A DNA stretch of 64,000 bases from UBA5109 sp038148755 (lineage in GTDB: Bacteria > Pseudomonadota > Gammaproteobacteria > Pseudomonadales > Pseudohongiellaceae), in assembly GCA_038148755.1 (NCBI GenBank), contig JAYQWA010000011.1, positions 8,635 through 72,634 of the forward strand, read 5' to 3'. A program made the translations under genes and the position numbers. Each line of letters begins with the position of its first letter. Within the stretch, counting starts at the first letter, position 1. Under the pieces are notes generated by a model. The model did no database searches, was not told where the DNA came from, and saw only the letters and a list, made by a program, of their open reading frames with translations. Shown here piece by piece: positions 52,280-61,585 of the stretch.

Positions 52280-52337
52280 TGACAGCAGGCGTTTCAAGAA
52301 TTAGATTAATTCCATGAAACGCCTTAGCTTGCTGTCA
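52280..52337. repeat. Nested inverted repeat between pepN and acnB
   Basis: Left arm TGACAGCA-GGCGTTTCA (52280-52296) pairs with right arm TGAAACGCC (52315-52323), six bases, TGCTGTCA (52330-52337). An 18-base loop caps the inner 9-bp stem, and a 6-base bulge separates inner and outer stems. No T-run follows on the plus strand. Probably an mRNA 3'-end structure for one or both convergent genes. Confidence 0.8.
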
Positions 52338-52344
52338 AACTAAA

Positions 52345-54939
52345 TCAGGCACTTACATCAATATTCACAGCAAGAATATTCTGGGCTTTTTGCGCTCCCT
52401 GCATAAACGATTCGATTTCGTTGAAGTTCAGGTAACGATAGATTTCCCCGGACATGGTATTCAGGCTGTCCATATAAGCCATATATTCTTCCATATTTGG
52501 GATTTTACCCAGCGCTGCACAAACAGCCGCCAGCTCAGAAGAGCCCAGATAAACATTGGCACCGTCACCCAGACGATTCGGGAAATTACGGGTTGACGTT
52601 GAAATTGCCGTGGATTTCGGCGCAATCCTGGCCTGGTTGCCCATGCACAGAGAACAGCCTGGCATTTCGGTTCTGGCCCCGGCGCTACCGAAGGTGGCAT
52701 AGATACCTTCTTCGGTGAGCTGATGCTGATCCATTTTTGTTGGAGGAGAAATCCAGAGCCGGGTGGGCAGGGAGCCTTTGACCTGTTCGAGCACTTTACC
52801 AGCGGCACGGAAGTGACCAATATTGGTCATACAGGAACCGATGAAGACTTCATCAATTTTAGTGCCGGCAACTTCGCTAAGCGGTTTGACGTCATCCGGA
52901 TCATTCGGACAGGCCAGCAGAGGCTCTTTAATTTCATTGAGATCGATTTCAATAATTTTGTGGTATTCAGCGTCGGCATCGGCTTCCATCAATTCAGGAT
53001 TCTTCAGCCATTCTTCCATGGCTAAAGCACGTCTTTCCAGGGTGCGTGGATCGCCATAACCTTCTGAGATCATCCAGCGCAACAGGGTAATATTGGATTT
53101 AAAATATTCGATGATGGGTTCTTTGTTCAGTTTAATGGTGCAGCCACCAGCGGAACGTTCAGCAGAAGCATCAGATAATTCAAATGCCTGCTCAACTTTA
53201 AGATCCGGCAGACCTTCGATTTCAAGAATGCGCCCGGAAAAAATATTCTTTTTACCTTTTTTCTCAACTGTCAGATCACCAGATTGAATTGCGGCATAAG
53301 GAATGGCATTCACCAGATCACGCAAGGTGATGCCGGGCTGCATTTTACCAGTGAAACGGACCAGAACAGACTCAGGCATATCCAGCGGCATAACGCCTGT
53401 CGCTGCAGCAAAGGCAACCAGGCCGGAACCGGCCGGAAAGGAAATGCCAATAGGGAAACGCGTATGTGAATCACCACCGGTACCGACAGTATCCGGCAAT
53501 ATCATGCGGTTCAGCCAACTATGAATGATGCCGTCACCAGGCTGCAGGCTGACACCGCCACGGGTGCGGATAAAATCAGGCAGTGTATGCTGTGTGGAAA
53601 TATCGACAGGCTTTGGATAGGCGGCTGTATGACAAAATGACTGCATGACAAGATCAGCAGTAAAACCCAGACAGGCCAGGTCTTTTAATTCGTCGCGTGT
53701 CATGGGGCCGGTGGTATCCTGTGAACCAACAGTTGTCATTTTTGGTTCGCAATAAGTGCCAGGTCTCACACCTTCAACGCCGCAGGCTTTGCCGACAATT
53801 TTCTGTGCCAGGGTATAACCGGCTTTGCTATCAGAAGCGGAAGTCGGTCTGCGGAATACAGGAGAAGGTTCAAGTCCCAGTTCTTCACGGGCACGCTCTG
53901 TCAGTCCACGTCCGATGATCAGAGGAATTCGACCGCCGGCCTGTACTTCATCAAGAATCAAAGGCGTTTTCAGGCTGAATTCACAGAGGACCTCGTCGGT
54001 GCCATGTTTGGTGATTTTGCCCTCATAAGGATGAATATCAACGATATCGCCGGTATTCATGTTGCTGACATCACATTCAATCGGCAATGCACCGGAATCT
54101 TCCATGGTGTTGAAGAAAATCGGTGCAATCTGCCCCCCGATACAAACTCCACCGTCTCTTTTGTTGGGTATATGCGGAATATCATTGCCCATGTGCCACA
54201 ATACTGAGTTGGTTGCTGATTTACGTGAGGAGCCGGTACCGACGACATCGCCAACCAGGGCAACCGGGAAGCCATTTTTCTTAAGTTCATTGATTTGTTC
54301 TTCAGCATTCGTCACGCCGTCACGTGGCATTTTGTACATGGCTTTGGCATGCAGAGGAATATCAGGTCTTGACCAGGCGTCGGGTGCAGGAGATAAATCA
54401 TCAGTATTGGTTTCACCGGGAACCTTGAAGACACTGACAGTCATTATTTCAGGTACTTTAGGTCTGGAAGTAAACCACTCAGCATCGGCCCATGATTTCA
54501 AGGTGGCAGCAGCATGCTCATTACCAGCTTTGGCTTTTTCAGCAACATCGTGAAAGGCATCGAACATCAGCAGGGTGCGTGACAGCTGTTTTGCCGCCTC
54601 TGCGCCCAGTTCGGCATCGTCCAGCAATTCGACCAGGGTTGCAATGTTATAACCGCCCAGCATGGTGCCTAATAATGTCACGGCATCCTGTTTCGAAATA
54701 AGCGGGGAAGCAGTTTCACCTTTAGCCAGGGCAGCCAGAAAGCCTGCTTTGACATAGGCAGCTTCATCAACACCGGCAGGTACGCGATTGGAGATTAAAT
54801 CCAGAATAAATTCTTCTTCGCCTGCAGGTGGATTCTTTAATAGTTCAATCAGATCGGCGACCTGTTCTGCATTCAATGGAAGAGGGATAACACCAAGTTT
54901 TTCACGTTCTTCGACATGACTGCGATAAGCTTCTAACAT
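52345..54939 (-). CDS. acnB: Aconitate hydratase B
   Basis: TCA-cycle enzyme interconverting citrate and isocitrate, 864 aa as in E. coli. The N-terminal HEAT-like domain (EYRSHVEEREKLGVIPLPL) is AcnB-specific; GTGSSRKSATNSVLWHMG, GDSHTRFPIGISFPAGSG and the cluster cysteines in GCSLCMGNQARI and IGSCMTNIGHFRAAGK are present. A GAGGT ribosome-binding site precedes its ATG. It is divergent from the MmgE/PrpD gene. Confidence 0.97.
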   Translation of the reverse strand: MLEAYRSHVEEREKLGVIPLPLNAEQVADLIELLKNPPAGEEEFILDLISNRVPAGVDEAAYVKAGFLAALAKGETASPLISKQDAVTLLGTMLGGYNIATLVELLDDAELGAEAAKQLSRTLLMFDAFHDVAEKAKAGNEHAAATLKSWADAEWFTSRPKVPEIMTVSVFKVPGETNTDDLSPAPDAWSRPDIPLHAKAMYKMPRDGVTNAEEQINELKKNGFPVALVGDVVGTGSSRKSATNSVLWHMGNDIPHIPNKRDGGVCIGGQIAPIFFNTMEDSGALPIECDVSNMNTGDIVDIHPYEGKITKHGTDEVLCEFSLKTPLILDEVQAGGRIPLIIGRGLTERAREELGLEPSPVFRRPTSASDSKAGYTLAQKIVGKACGVEGVRPGTYCEPKMTTVGSQDTTGPMTRDELKDLACLGFTADLVMQSFCHTAAYPKPVDISTQHTLPDFIRTRGGVSLQPGDGIIHSWLNRMILPDTVGTGGDSHTRFPIGISFPAGSGLVAFAAATGVMPLDMPESVLVRFTGKMQPGITLRDLVNAIPYAAIQSGDLTVEKKGKKNIFSGRILEIEGLPDLKVEQAFELSDASAERSAGGCTIKLNKEPIIEYFKSNITLLRWMISEGYGDPRTLERRALAMEEWLKNPELMEADADAEYHKIIEIDLNEIKEPLLACPNDPDDVKPLSEVAGTKIDEVFIGSCMTNIGHFRAAGKVLEQVKGSLPTRLWISPPTKMDQHQLTEEGIYATFGSAGARTEMPGCSLCMGNQARIAPKSTAISTSTRNFPNRLGDGANVYLGSSELAAVCAALGKIPNMEEYMAYMDSLNTMSGEIYRYLNFNEIESFMQGAQKAQNILAVNIDVSA

Positions 54940-55153
54940 TACTGCTACCTCATGGTTATAGCGATATGGGGATCAAAAAAGGAGGCAAATTCTACGTGAA
55001 ATTGCTAAAAATGGCTAGTTGCTGCTGCTGAAGATATTAATTTGAGTTGCTTTGCAATGCCTTGTTTGCTTGCCTTATACTTCGGCTCTGCTGTCTTATT
55101 TGGATCAGCATTAATAGAAAATATATCAGTAATTATTTCGGGGATTTTTAGTT
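54940..55153. other. Divergent intergenic region acnB / MmgE-PrpD
   Basis: 214 bases without a gene. It holds the acnB ribosome-binding site on the minus strand and a TTGCAA (55052-55057), 18-base spacer, TATACT (55076-55081) promoter-like pair for the MmgE/PrpD gene on the plus strand. No clear operator was seen. Confidence 0.55.
55052..55081 (+). promoter_or_regulatory. Putative promoter of the MmgE/PrpD gene
   Basis: TTGCAA, 18-base spacer, TATACT; predicted start about 65 bases before the ATG at 55154. The -10 box is close to consensus. Confidence 0.5.
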
Positions 55154-56593
55154 ATGTCTGATCCTAAGGCGCAAGATTCAGCAAACAGTTCGGTTAGTAG
55201 TGCGGTTGTAAATTTTATCAATACAGTGAGCTACGAGGATTTTCCTGCCGAAGCTCTTACTCTGGCCAAGCGTTGCATCATTGATGGACTGGGTGTCATG
55301 CTGGCAGGCTCTACTCAACCTGCTGGCCGTATTCTTCATGAACACGTAGAGGGGACGGATACGCGTAGCGACTCCACGGTTTTTGGATCCAAGGTTTTTA
55401 AGACCAGTGCGGCAGCAGCAGCCCTGGTAAATGGCACCAGTGGTCATGCGCTGGATTGGGACGACACGCAGTTGGCTACCAGTGCAGACCGTATTTTTGG
55501 CTTGCTAACACACCCTACAATACCGCCTTTAATGGCAGCACTAGCGCTTGGCGAGAAACAAGAGATATCAGGCAAGGAGTTTTTGACTGCTTTCCTCACC
55601 GGCTTTGAGGTGGAGTGTAAAATCTCGGAAGCCATTCACCCTGATCATTACAAAAAGGGGTTTCATTCTTCCGGGACTGTCGGAACATTTGGGGCAGCAG
55701 TCACTGCGGCTAAATTATTTGGCCTGAATGAAGAGCAGTTGGCGCATATGCTCGCGATTGCCGCAAGTTCAGCATCCGGCATTCGGGTTAGTTTTGGCAG
55801 CATGACCAAGCCTTTACATGTCGGACGTGCTGCACAAAACGGCATTGTCGCCGCGGAACTGGCAGCACGCGGCTTTACCGGTGGTAAAGATGCACTTGAT
55901 CCGCCCTGGGGCTTTTTCCAGACTTTCAGTCAGGGTGGTGGCTTTGATGAAGACCGTATTATGGGCAAACTCGGTAACCCGCACACAATCGTTTCACCGG
56001 GAGTGTCTATCAAGCCTTATCCCTGTGGCGTGCTGGGACACCCGACTATGGATGCCATGCGCCGCCTGGTCATTAATCATGATGTCGATGCTAAGGATAT
56101 TGTTGCAATTCGTGTGCGTGCAGGTTCTAACATATTGAATCCACTGCGTTACCCGATTGCTCATAATGAACTTGAAGCCAAATTTTGCCCGGCTTTTATG
56201 GTGAGCGCGATTGCTTTGCGCCGTAAGGCCGGTATTCACGAATTTAATGATGAATTTGTTCGCAGTGAACCGGTGCAGGCACTGATGCGCAAGGTGGAAC
56301 GTGTTCTTGATCCTGAGATTGAGGCGCAGGGCTGGGAGAAAATCAGATCTACCGTGGAAGTTGATATGGCTGATGGTCGCACCCTGGTGGAAAAAGCTGA
56401 TGAACGTTATCGGGGAGGGCCGGATTTACCTTTTACCCGGGAAGAACTCTTTGAAAAATTCAATGATTGTGCGTCGCTGGTTCTGTCGAATGAGCAGGTC
56501 AATAAGGTGTTTGAGCTGGTGGAATCCCTGGAAACGTGCAGCAATGTTAAAGAGCTTGTTGAAAGTTTAATGCCTGCTGACTCAGGTTCTTGA
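55154..56593 (+). CDS. MmgE/PrpD family protein
   Basis: 479 aa. MmgE/PrpD features: the DGLGVMLAGSTQPAG segment, LVNGTSGHALDWDDT, HSSGTVGTFGAAVTAAKLFGL, SGIRVSFGSMTKPLHVGRAAQNG and IKPYPCGVLGHPTMDA. The family includes 2-methylcitrate dehydratase and cis-aconitate decarboxylase, and many members of unknown substrate. The next gene, a MatC-like dicarboxylate carrier, starts 2 bases later, so an organic-acid route is likely; the exact reaction is unknown. Confidence 0.9.
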   Translation: MSDPKAQDSANSSVSSAVVNFINTVSYEDFPAEALTLAKRCIIDGLGVMLAGSTQPAGRILHEHVEGTDTRSDSTVFGSKVFKTSAAAAALVNGTSGHALDWDDTQLATSADRIFGLLTHPTIPPLMAALALGEKQEISGKEFLTAFLTGFEVECKISEAIHPDHYKKGFHSSGTVGTFGAAVTAAKLFGLNEEQLAHMLAIAASSASGIRVSFGSMTKPLHVGRAAQNGIVAAELAARGFTGGKDALDPPWGFFQTFSQGGGFDEDRIMGKLGNPHTIVSPGVSIKPYPCGVLGHPTMDAMRRLVINHDVDAKDIVAIRVRAGSNILNPLRYPIAHNELEAKFCPAFMVSAIALRRKAGIHEFNDEFVRSEPVQALMRKVERVLDPEIEAQGWEKIRSTVEVDMADGRTLVEKADERYRGGPDLPFTREELFEKFNDCASLVLSNEQVNKVFELVESLETCSNVKELVESLMPADSGS

Positions 56594-56595
56594 TA

Positions 56596-57834
56596 ATGAG
56601 TCTTGCCTGGTTATCAGTTATTGCCCTGGTTATAGCCGTTACGCTTAGCTGTACGACTGCCGTCAACATAGGTGTGCTGTCGATGTCGCTGGCACTGATT
56701 ATTGGTGTTTTTTTCGGCGATATGTCACCAGGAGCTGTCCTGAACGGTTTTCCTGTTAATCTGTTCACAACCCTACTTGGTGTCACCCTGTTATTTTCGA
56801 TTGCTGAATCGAATGGCACACTTTCCCGCGTTACCGGGCGTGCAGTAGCGCTGTGTCGCGGGCATGCTGGCTGGTTGCCGGTAATGTTTTTCATGGTGGG
56901 TTTCGGTATCGCGACTATCGGTGCAGGGGCAACACCCGCCAGTGCCTTATTGGCACCACCAGCGATGGCAATTGCCGGACGTGCCAAAATTCCGCCACTG
57001 GTTATGGCCATTATGGCCGGTAACGGCGTGTTGGCTGGAACTCTGTCACCCTTTGCACCAACGGGTATTGTTGCCCATGGTGTCATGGAGCAAATCGGTC
57101 TCGGTGGCGTTGAATGGTACACCTTTGCGTTCAATGCACTCGCGCATGCTCTGGTCGGTGTCGGAGGTTTTTTTATGTTTGGTGGATGGAAGCTGTTTAA
57201 AAATTCCACCCAGAGTGTTGCCCTAGAGAGCCATGATATGGCGGTAATGGAAAAACAACACTGGCTGACCATAGCAGGGATTATTATGTTGATAATTCTG
57301 GTCGCCGGTTTTTCCTTCGATGTCGGTATGGTGGCTTTGATTATCGCAACAGTTCTAATTCTGTTGCGCACGGTGGATGAGGCTGTTGCAATTAAGGGTA
57401 TCCCCTGGAGTGTAATCCTGATGGTCACAGGCGTGACGGTACTGATTACCCTGTTACGTGAAACCGAGGGGCTGGATCTGATTACCACTGGCATTGCCAA
57501 TGTGGCTACAGCAGGAACAATAAATCCGATTGTGGCTTTTACTGCGGGTATTATTTCGGTCTACAGTAGTACTTCAGGTGTCGTACTGCCGGCTTTCCTG
57601 CCTATGGTGCCATCGCTGGCTGAACAGCTAGGTATGGATCCACTTAATATAGCCTGGTCGATGAACGTCAGTGCAAGCCTGGTGGATTTATCTTCACTTT
57701 CTACGGTCGGTGCGCTTTACATAGCCAGCGCGCCGGCAGGAACGGATACCCGTAAATTTTTTAATGCCTTGCTGGCCTGGGGCATGTCAATGGCCTTGGT
57801 AGGGGCTTTGCTTTGCAAGCTGGCATTTGGCTGA
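56596..57834 (+). CDS. MatC-like dicarboxylate carrier
   Basis: 412 aa, about 10-12 hydrophobic spans. The N-terminal part matches the MatC domain pattern (CTTAVNIGVLSMSLALIIGVFFGDMSPGAVLNGFPVNLFTTLLGVTLLFSIAESNGTL). MatC in rhizobia transports malonate. The second half repeats with VSASLVDLSSLSTVGALYIA. Start ATG 56596; an in-frame TTG at 56590 overlaps the previous stop and is less likely. Cotranscribed with MmgE/PrpD; convergent with the dehydrogenase at 57837. Confidence 0.85.
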   Translation: MSLAWLSVIALVIAVTLSCTTAVNIGVLSMSLALIIGVFFGDMSPGAVLNGFPVNLFTTLLGVTLLFSIAESNGTLSRVTGRAVALCRGHAGWLPVMFFMVGFGIATIGAGATPASALLAPPAMAIAGRAKIPPLVMAIMAGNGVLAGTLSPFAPTGIVAHGVMEQIGLGGVEWYTFAFNALAHALVGVGGFFMFGGWKLFKNSTQSVALESHDMAVMEKQHWLTIAGIIMLIILVAGFSFDVGMVALIIATVLILLRTVDEAVAIKGIPWSVILMVTGVTVLITLLRETEGLDLITTGIANVATAGTINPIVAFTAGIISVYSSTSGVVLPAFLPMVPSLAEQLGMDPLNIAWSMNVSASLVDLSSLSTVGALYIASAPAGTDTRKFFNALLAWGMSMALVGALLCKLAFG

Positions 57835-57836
57835 AT

Positions 57837-58805
57837 TTATACGGTTTCATCAGGATTTAGCACCCGTTGCGGTTCGCCGGCTAACCAGGATTTGATATTT
57901 TCAAGAGCCTGTCCGTAAGCCAATTCATAGAGCTCCTGCACCACGTAACCGGTATGTCCGGTCAGCAAAAGATTATCCATGGCTCTGAAGGGGTGATCCT
58001 GCGGCAAGGGTTCGATGTCGTAAACATCAATGGCAGCACCGGCAATGGCCTTATTCTGCAGACATGACAGCAAGGCCTTTTCATCCACGATCGGCCCGCG
58101 CGCCGTATTAACCAGATAAGCACTTTTTTTCATCATGGCAAGTTCCTGTGCGCCGACCAGCCCTCGGGTACGATCACTCAAGAGCAGATGAATACTCAAT
58201 ATGTCGGCTTCACGAAACAGGGTGTCTTTATCCACATAGCTGGCATTTTGTGCTGCAGCTTTTTCTTCGTTAAGGTTTTGGCTCCAGGCAATGACATGCA
58301 TACCGAAAGCCTGTCCAATCCGGGCAACTTCAGTGCCCAGGCGGCCAAGACCGAGTATGCCGAGAGTTTTGTCTTTAAGCCCAAAGCCGACTTCTGCCTG
58401 CCATCCTCCGGCATGCATCATGGCATTTTCGCGTGCGATATTTTTGGCCAGGCCAAGGATTAAAGCCCAGGCATGCTCATACGTGGAATGTGGAACCATT
58501 GACGTGCCACAGACGGGAATATTTTGTTGACGGGCATAATCCATATCAATAGCCAGATTGCGCATACCGGTAGTTACCAGCAATTTTAATTCAGGCAATT
58601 TTTGCAGCAGGGAGGCAGGGAAAGGAGTGCGTTCCCGCATAGCGACAATCACATTGAAGGAACTCAATTTTTCGGCCAGAGTTTCTTCGTCGCTACCGGC
58701 AATATATTCATGAAAAACACTGACTTCAGCCTCCGTTAAACTGTCCCAGTCGGCTGCCTGCAATGCGGCATTCTGATAGTCATCAAGTATGGCAATTTTT
58801 AACAT
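57837..58805 (-). CDS. D-2-hydroxyacid dehydrogenase family protein
   Basis: 322 aa. NAD-binding loop GILGLGRLGTEVARIGQAFGMHV near residue 150, catalytic Arg in NTARGPIVDE, catalytic Glu in DVYDIEPLPQDHPF, catalytic His in TGHTGYV. The PHSTYEHAWALILGLAK segment is typical of a subgroup annotated as D-2-hydroxyacid dehydrogenases of unknown substrate. Its stop is 2 bases from the convergent carrier stop. With the MmgE/PrpD and MatC genes it may belong to an organic-acid pathway. Confidence 0.88.
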   Translation of the reverse strand: MLKIAILDDYQNAALQAADWDSLTEAEVSVFHEYIAGSDEETLAEKLSSFNVIVAMRERTPFPASLLQKLPELKLLVTTGMRNLAIDMDYARQQNIPVCGTSMVPHSTYEHAWALILGLAKNIARENAMMHAGGWQAEVGFGLKDKTLGILGLGRLGTEVARIGQAFGMHVIAWSQNLNEEKAAAQNASYVDKDTLFREADILSIHLLLSDRTRGLVGAQELAMMKKSAYLVNTARGPIVDEKALLSCLQNKAIAGAAIDVYDIEPLPQDHPFRAMDNLLLTGHTGYVVQELYELAYGQALENIKSWLAGEPQRVLNPDETV

Positions 58806-58898
58806 GCATGTTTCCTGTGCTTTTTGATTTAGCTTATACAGGCTATTCTACCTTCTTTGCTTCGATTTATGTCCTGTAAAGCATTATAATTTACCACC

Positions 58899-59339
58899 AT
58901 GAATCAGATTAAAACCCCTTGCATTGGTATTTGTTCCACGACTTCTTTTGGCGACAAGATTTGTCGGGGTTGCAAGCGTTTTAATTTTGAAGTGATCAAC
59001 TGGAACTCTTATTCAGAGGAGGAGAAGTTGGCAGTATTCAGTCGAATTGATTTGTTAACTGAGCAGATTTTACGTAACAAGTTTCGGATTTTTGATGTTG
59101 GGAAATTACAGGATGTCATGCACGATTTCAGATTTTTCTATCATCCTGAGCTGTCCCCGTTTTGCTGGCTGCATGGCTTGTTGCAAAAATATTCGTACAG
59201 AATTAAAAGTCTGCATGAGATAGGTGTAGAGCTGATGCCAGAGTTTAAAAATAAAAGAGTTGATGAAGTCATGCTGATAATCAATGAAGATCTGCACTTG
59301 CTCAGCGAAGCACATTTCCAGCGTTATTTTCAGCGTTAA
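58899..59339 (+). CDS. DUF1289 protein with C-terminal extension
   Basis: 146 aa. The first 50 residues fit DUF1289 (TPCIGICSTTSFGDKICRGCKRFNFEVINWNSYSEEEK), with four cysteines likely to bind metal. The remaining ~95 residues, which include FFYHPELSPFCWLHGLLQKYSYRI, are not recognised; DUF1289 proteins are commonly much shorter, so this is a longer variant. Function unknown. Confidence 0.8.
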   Translation: MNQIKTPCIGICSTTSFGDKICRGCKRFNFEVINWNSYSEEEKLAVFSRIDLLTEQILRNKFRIFDVGKLQDVMHDFRFFYHPELSPFCWLHGLLQKYSYRIKSLHEIGVELMPEFKNKRVDEVMLIINEDLHLLSEAHFQRYFQR

Positions 59340-59345
59340 CTGCAC

Positions 59346-60200
59346 TCACCTGGGCAATGGTGTAAATTCTTTGTTGTCACTCGGAATATCAGGAAAACGT
59401 CTTTCTTTCCAGTCCTGTTTGGCTTGTTCAATAGTTTCTTTCTGAAACGAAACAAAATTCCATTCAATAAAAGGAATTCTTGGCCAGGTTTCACCACCCA
59501 GAAACAGGCATCGGGTATCAGTTAAGGTTTGGAAAGTGGTTTCCTGATCCAGCAACAGGATTTGTCCGGCTTCAAAGGTTTCACTTCCCGATGTAATCTT
59601 TCCATTGAGTATATAGAGCAGACATTCAAAGTCCGGCTGGGGGCGCTGGAAACTACTGCCAGTCTGTGCATCTACATCCACAAAAAATAAAGGTGAACAG
59701 GTGTTTGCCGGTGAACTCAAACCAAAAGCTTTACCGGCAACCAGTGTCATGCAAACGCCGTCTTTTCTGAATCTAGGTAAAGCAGCCAGCGGGACATGTT
59801 GAAAAGCAGGCTCCATTTCTCCCATTTCAGCAGGTAAGGCCAGCCAGCATTGTATGCCGTTAAGACGGTGTGCTTTGTCACGCAGGTCGAGAGGTTCCCG
59901 TTCAGAATGCACAATTCCTTTCCCGGCTGTCATCAGGTTTACATCACCGGGGACTATTTCAATGTTATTGCCCAGGCTGTCCTGGTGCAGCAGTTTGCCT
60001 TCGAGTAAATAGGTAAGGGTAGACAGACCGATGTGGGGATGTGGCAAAACGTCCAGACCTTCACCGGCATCCAGATCCATCGGTCCCATATGATCAAGGA
60101 AAATAAAAGGGCCAACCATGCGTTTCTTTATGTGTGGCAATATGCGATTTACCGGCATGCCATTCAGGTCTCTTACTTTACTTGAGAGCAGGGTAGCCAT
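59346..60200 (-). CDS. Pirin family protein
   Basis: 284 aa, bicupin. The N-terminal cupin has the metal-binding LDHMGPMDLDAGEGLDVLPHPHIGLSTLTYLLEG and GIVHSERE, with His and Glu ligands. Bacterial pirins act as redox-linked regulators or as quercetinases; which applies is unknown. It follows lpxH by 2 bases on the minus strand. Confidence 0.92.
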   Translation of the reverse strand: MATLLSSKVRDLNGMPVNRILPHIKKRMVGPFIFLDHMGPMDLDAGEGLDVLPHPHIGLSTLTYLLEGKLLHQDSLGNNIEIVPGDVNLMTAGKGIVHSEREPLDLRDKAHRLNGIQCWLALPAEMGEMEPAFQHVPLAALPRFRKDGVCMTLVAGKAFGLSSPANTCSPLFFVDVDAQTGSSFQRPQPDFECLLYILNGKITSGSETFEAGQILLLDQETTFQTLTDTRCLFLGGETWPRIPFIEWNFVSFQKETIEQAKQDWKERRFPDIPSDNKEFTPLPR

Positions 60201-60202
60201 AA

Positions 60203-60937
60203 TTAGGCAGAATGAGGATTTAAATGATGCAGGGCAAGTTGCTGCTGATCCCAGATGATATACCAGGCAGATTGGTCCCAGTCGCCCAACACCATGCGTG
60301 TGGCCTTGCCCTTGGCCAACTCATGAACCTTGGGACGGTGAGTATGGCCATGGATTAATGTATCGACAGCATAAGCCTGCATAATGTCTGTTACAGCTTC
60401 CTGGGTGACATCCATAATATCATCAGATTTATTACTGCTCATGGCCTGGCTTTGTTTGCGGGCTTCTGCAGCATAGGCAATACGCTCTTCGACAGAGCGA
60501 GCAAGAAATTCCTTTTGCCAGTCGGAATTGCGCACCATCTGCCTGAAAGCCATATAGTCCGTATCTTTTGTGCAGAGCACATCACCATGCATAAGCAAGA
60601 CTTTTTTATCGAAGGCCGTGAGCAGGTGGGGTTCTTCAATCATTTCAGCGCCACAAGTTTGTGCATAGTCACTGCCCATTAAAAAATCGCGGTTACCGTG
60701 CATGAGTTTTATTGTGACGCCCTGAGCATTTAAGGCATGTAATTGTCGGGCAACCTGATCGCTCAGTTCCGTATGGACATCATCGCCAAGCCAGACATTA
60801 AAAAAATCACCCAGAATGTATAAAGCCTGCGCATTACTGGCCTTAGCCTCAAGAAAATCAAAAAAAGCCTGACTGATGTCTGGTCTGTCAGGCTCCAGGT
60901 GTAGATCAGAGATAAACAGAATCGGTTTATCTGACAT
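60203..60937 (-). CDS. lpxH: UDP-2,3-diacylglucosamine diphosphatase
   Basis: Lipid A pathway enzyme yielding lipid X, 244 aa. Calcineurin-like metal motifs: FISDLHLEPDRP, LGDFFNVWLGDD, MHGNRDFLMG, LMHGDVLCT and the HGHTHRP end. It follows ppiB by 28 bases; lpxH-ppiB-glnS-cysS is the Pseudomonas order. Indicates a lipopolysaccharide-bearing outer membrane. Confidence 0.96.
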   Translation of the reverse strand: MSDKPILFISDLHLEPDRPDISQAFFDFLEAKASNAQALYILGDFFNVWLGDDVHTELSDQVARQLHALNAQGVTIKLMHGNRDFLMGSDYAQTCGAEMIEEPHLLTAFDKKVLLMHGDVLCTKDTDYMAFRQMVRNSDWQKEFLARSVEERIAYAAEARKQSQAMSSNKSDDIMDVTQEAVTDIMQAYAVDTLIHGHTHRPKVHELAKGKATRMVLGDWDQSAWYIIWDQQQLALHHLNPHSA

Positions 60938-60965
60938 TTAACGTTATGCCTCTATTTACGCCTTG

Positions 60966-61460
60966 TTATGCCTTGATAGTGACCGACTCAATAATAATAT
61001 CCTCAAGTGGCACATCACCATGGCCGCCGACGTTACCGGTTTCGCAGCCTTTAATGGCATTAATCACATCCATACCATCAGTGACCTTGCCGAATACAGC
61101 ATAACCCCAACCTTGTGGGCTTTTATCACTGTGATTCAGAAAATCATTGTCTTTGACATTGATAAAAAACTGGGCTGATGCCGAATGGGGCTCCATGGTT
61201 CGGGCCATGGCGATGGTGCCGACATCATTTGAAAGTCCGTTGTCGGCTTCGTTCTGAATCGGCGCGCCGGTTGCTTTTTGTTTCATGCCGGGTTCAAAGC
61301 CACCACCCTGAATCATGAAGTTATCAATGACACGGTGAAAAATGGTGCCATCGTAGTGGCCGTTTTCAGCATATTGTTTGAAGTTGGCGGCGCTGATGGG
61401 AGCTTTTTCAAAATCCAGTTCAAGCGTGATATCTCCGGCACTAGTATGTAATACGATCAT
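60966..61460 (-). CDS. ppiB: Cytoplasmic peptidyl-prolyl cis-trans isomerase B
   Basis: Cyclophilin, 164 aa without a signal peptide. Active-site segments FHRVIDNFMIQGGGF, SASAQFFIN and the VFGKVTDGMDVI core are complete. Divergent from glnS across a 125-base promoter region. Confidence 0.96.
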   Translation of the reverse strand: MIVLHTSAGDITLELDFEKAPISAANFKQYAENGHYDGTIFHRVIDNFMIQGGGFEPGMKQKATGAPIQNEADNGLSNDVGTIAMARTMEPHSASAQFFINVKDNDFLNHSDKSPQGWGYAVFGKVTDGMDVINAIKGCETGNVGGHGDVPLEDIIIESVTIKA

Positions 61461-61523
61461 TTATTGCGTTCTCCTGCTCTTCCCCGAATCGAGGATAGTC
61501 ATTGTCTGTAGTTTGCTAAAGGT

Positions 61524-61546
61524 AAGGGCGCTATAATAACGCCCTT
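61524..61546 (+). promoter_or_regulatory. glnS upstream region: -10 box inside an inverted repeat
   Basis: A perfect TATAAT (61532-61537) sits in the 9-base centre of the inverted repeat AAGGGCG...CGCCCTT (61524-61530 and 61540-61546). A -35 candidate is weak (TAGTTT 17 bases upstream). The arrangement suits an operator around the promoter, or a hairpin. Confidence 0.5.
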
Positions 61547-61585
61547 TGTGTCCTATTAGAAAGAAAGCAGAAGCAAGCAGGCCGT

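Noticed and set aside
56547..57500. 317-codon minus-strand ORF opposite the MatC-like carrier
   Set aside because: Its composition (Ile/Thr/Pro runs) is that of an antisense of a membrane protein; the plus-strand frame has clear MatC features.
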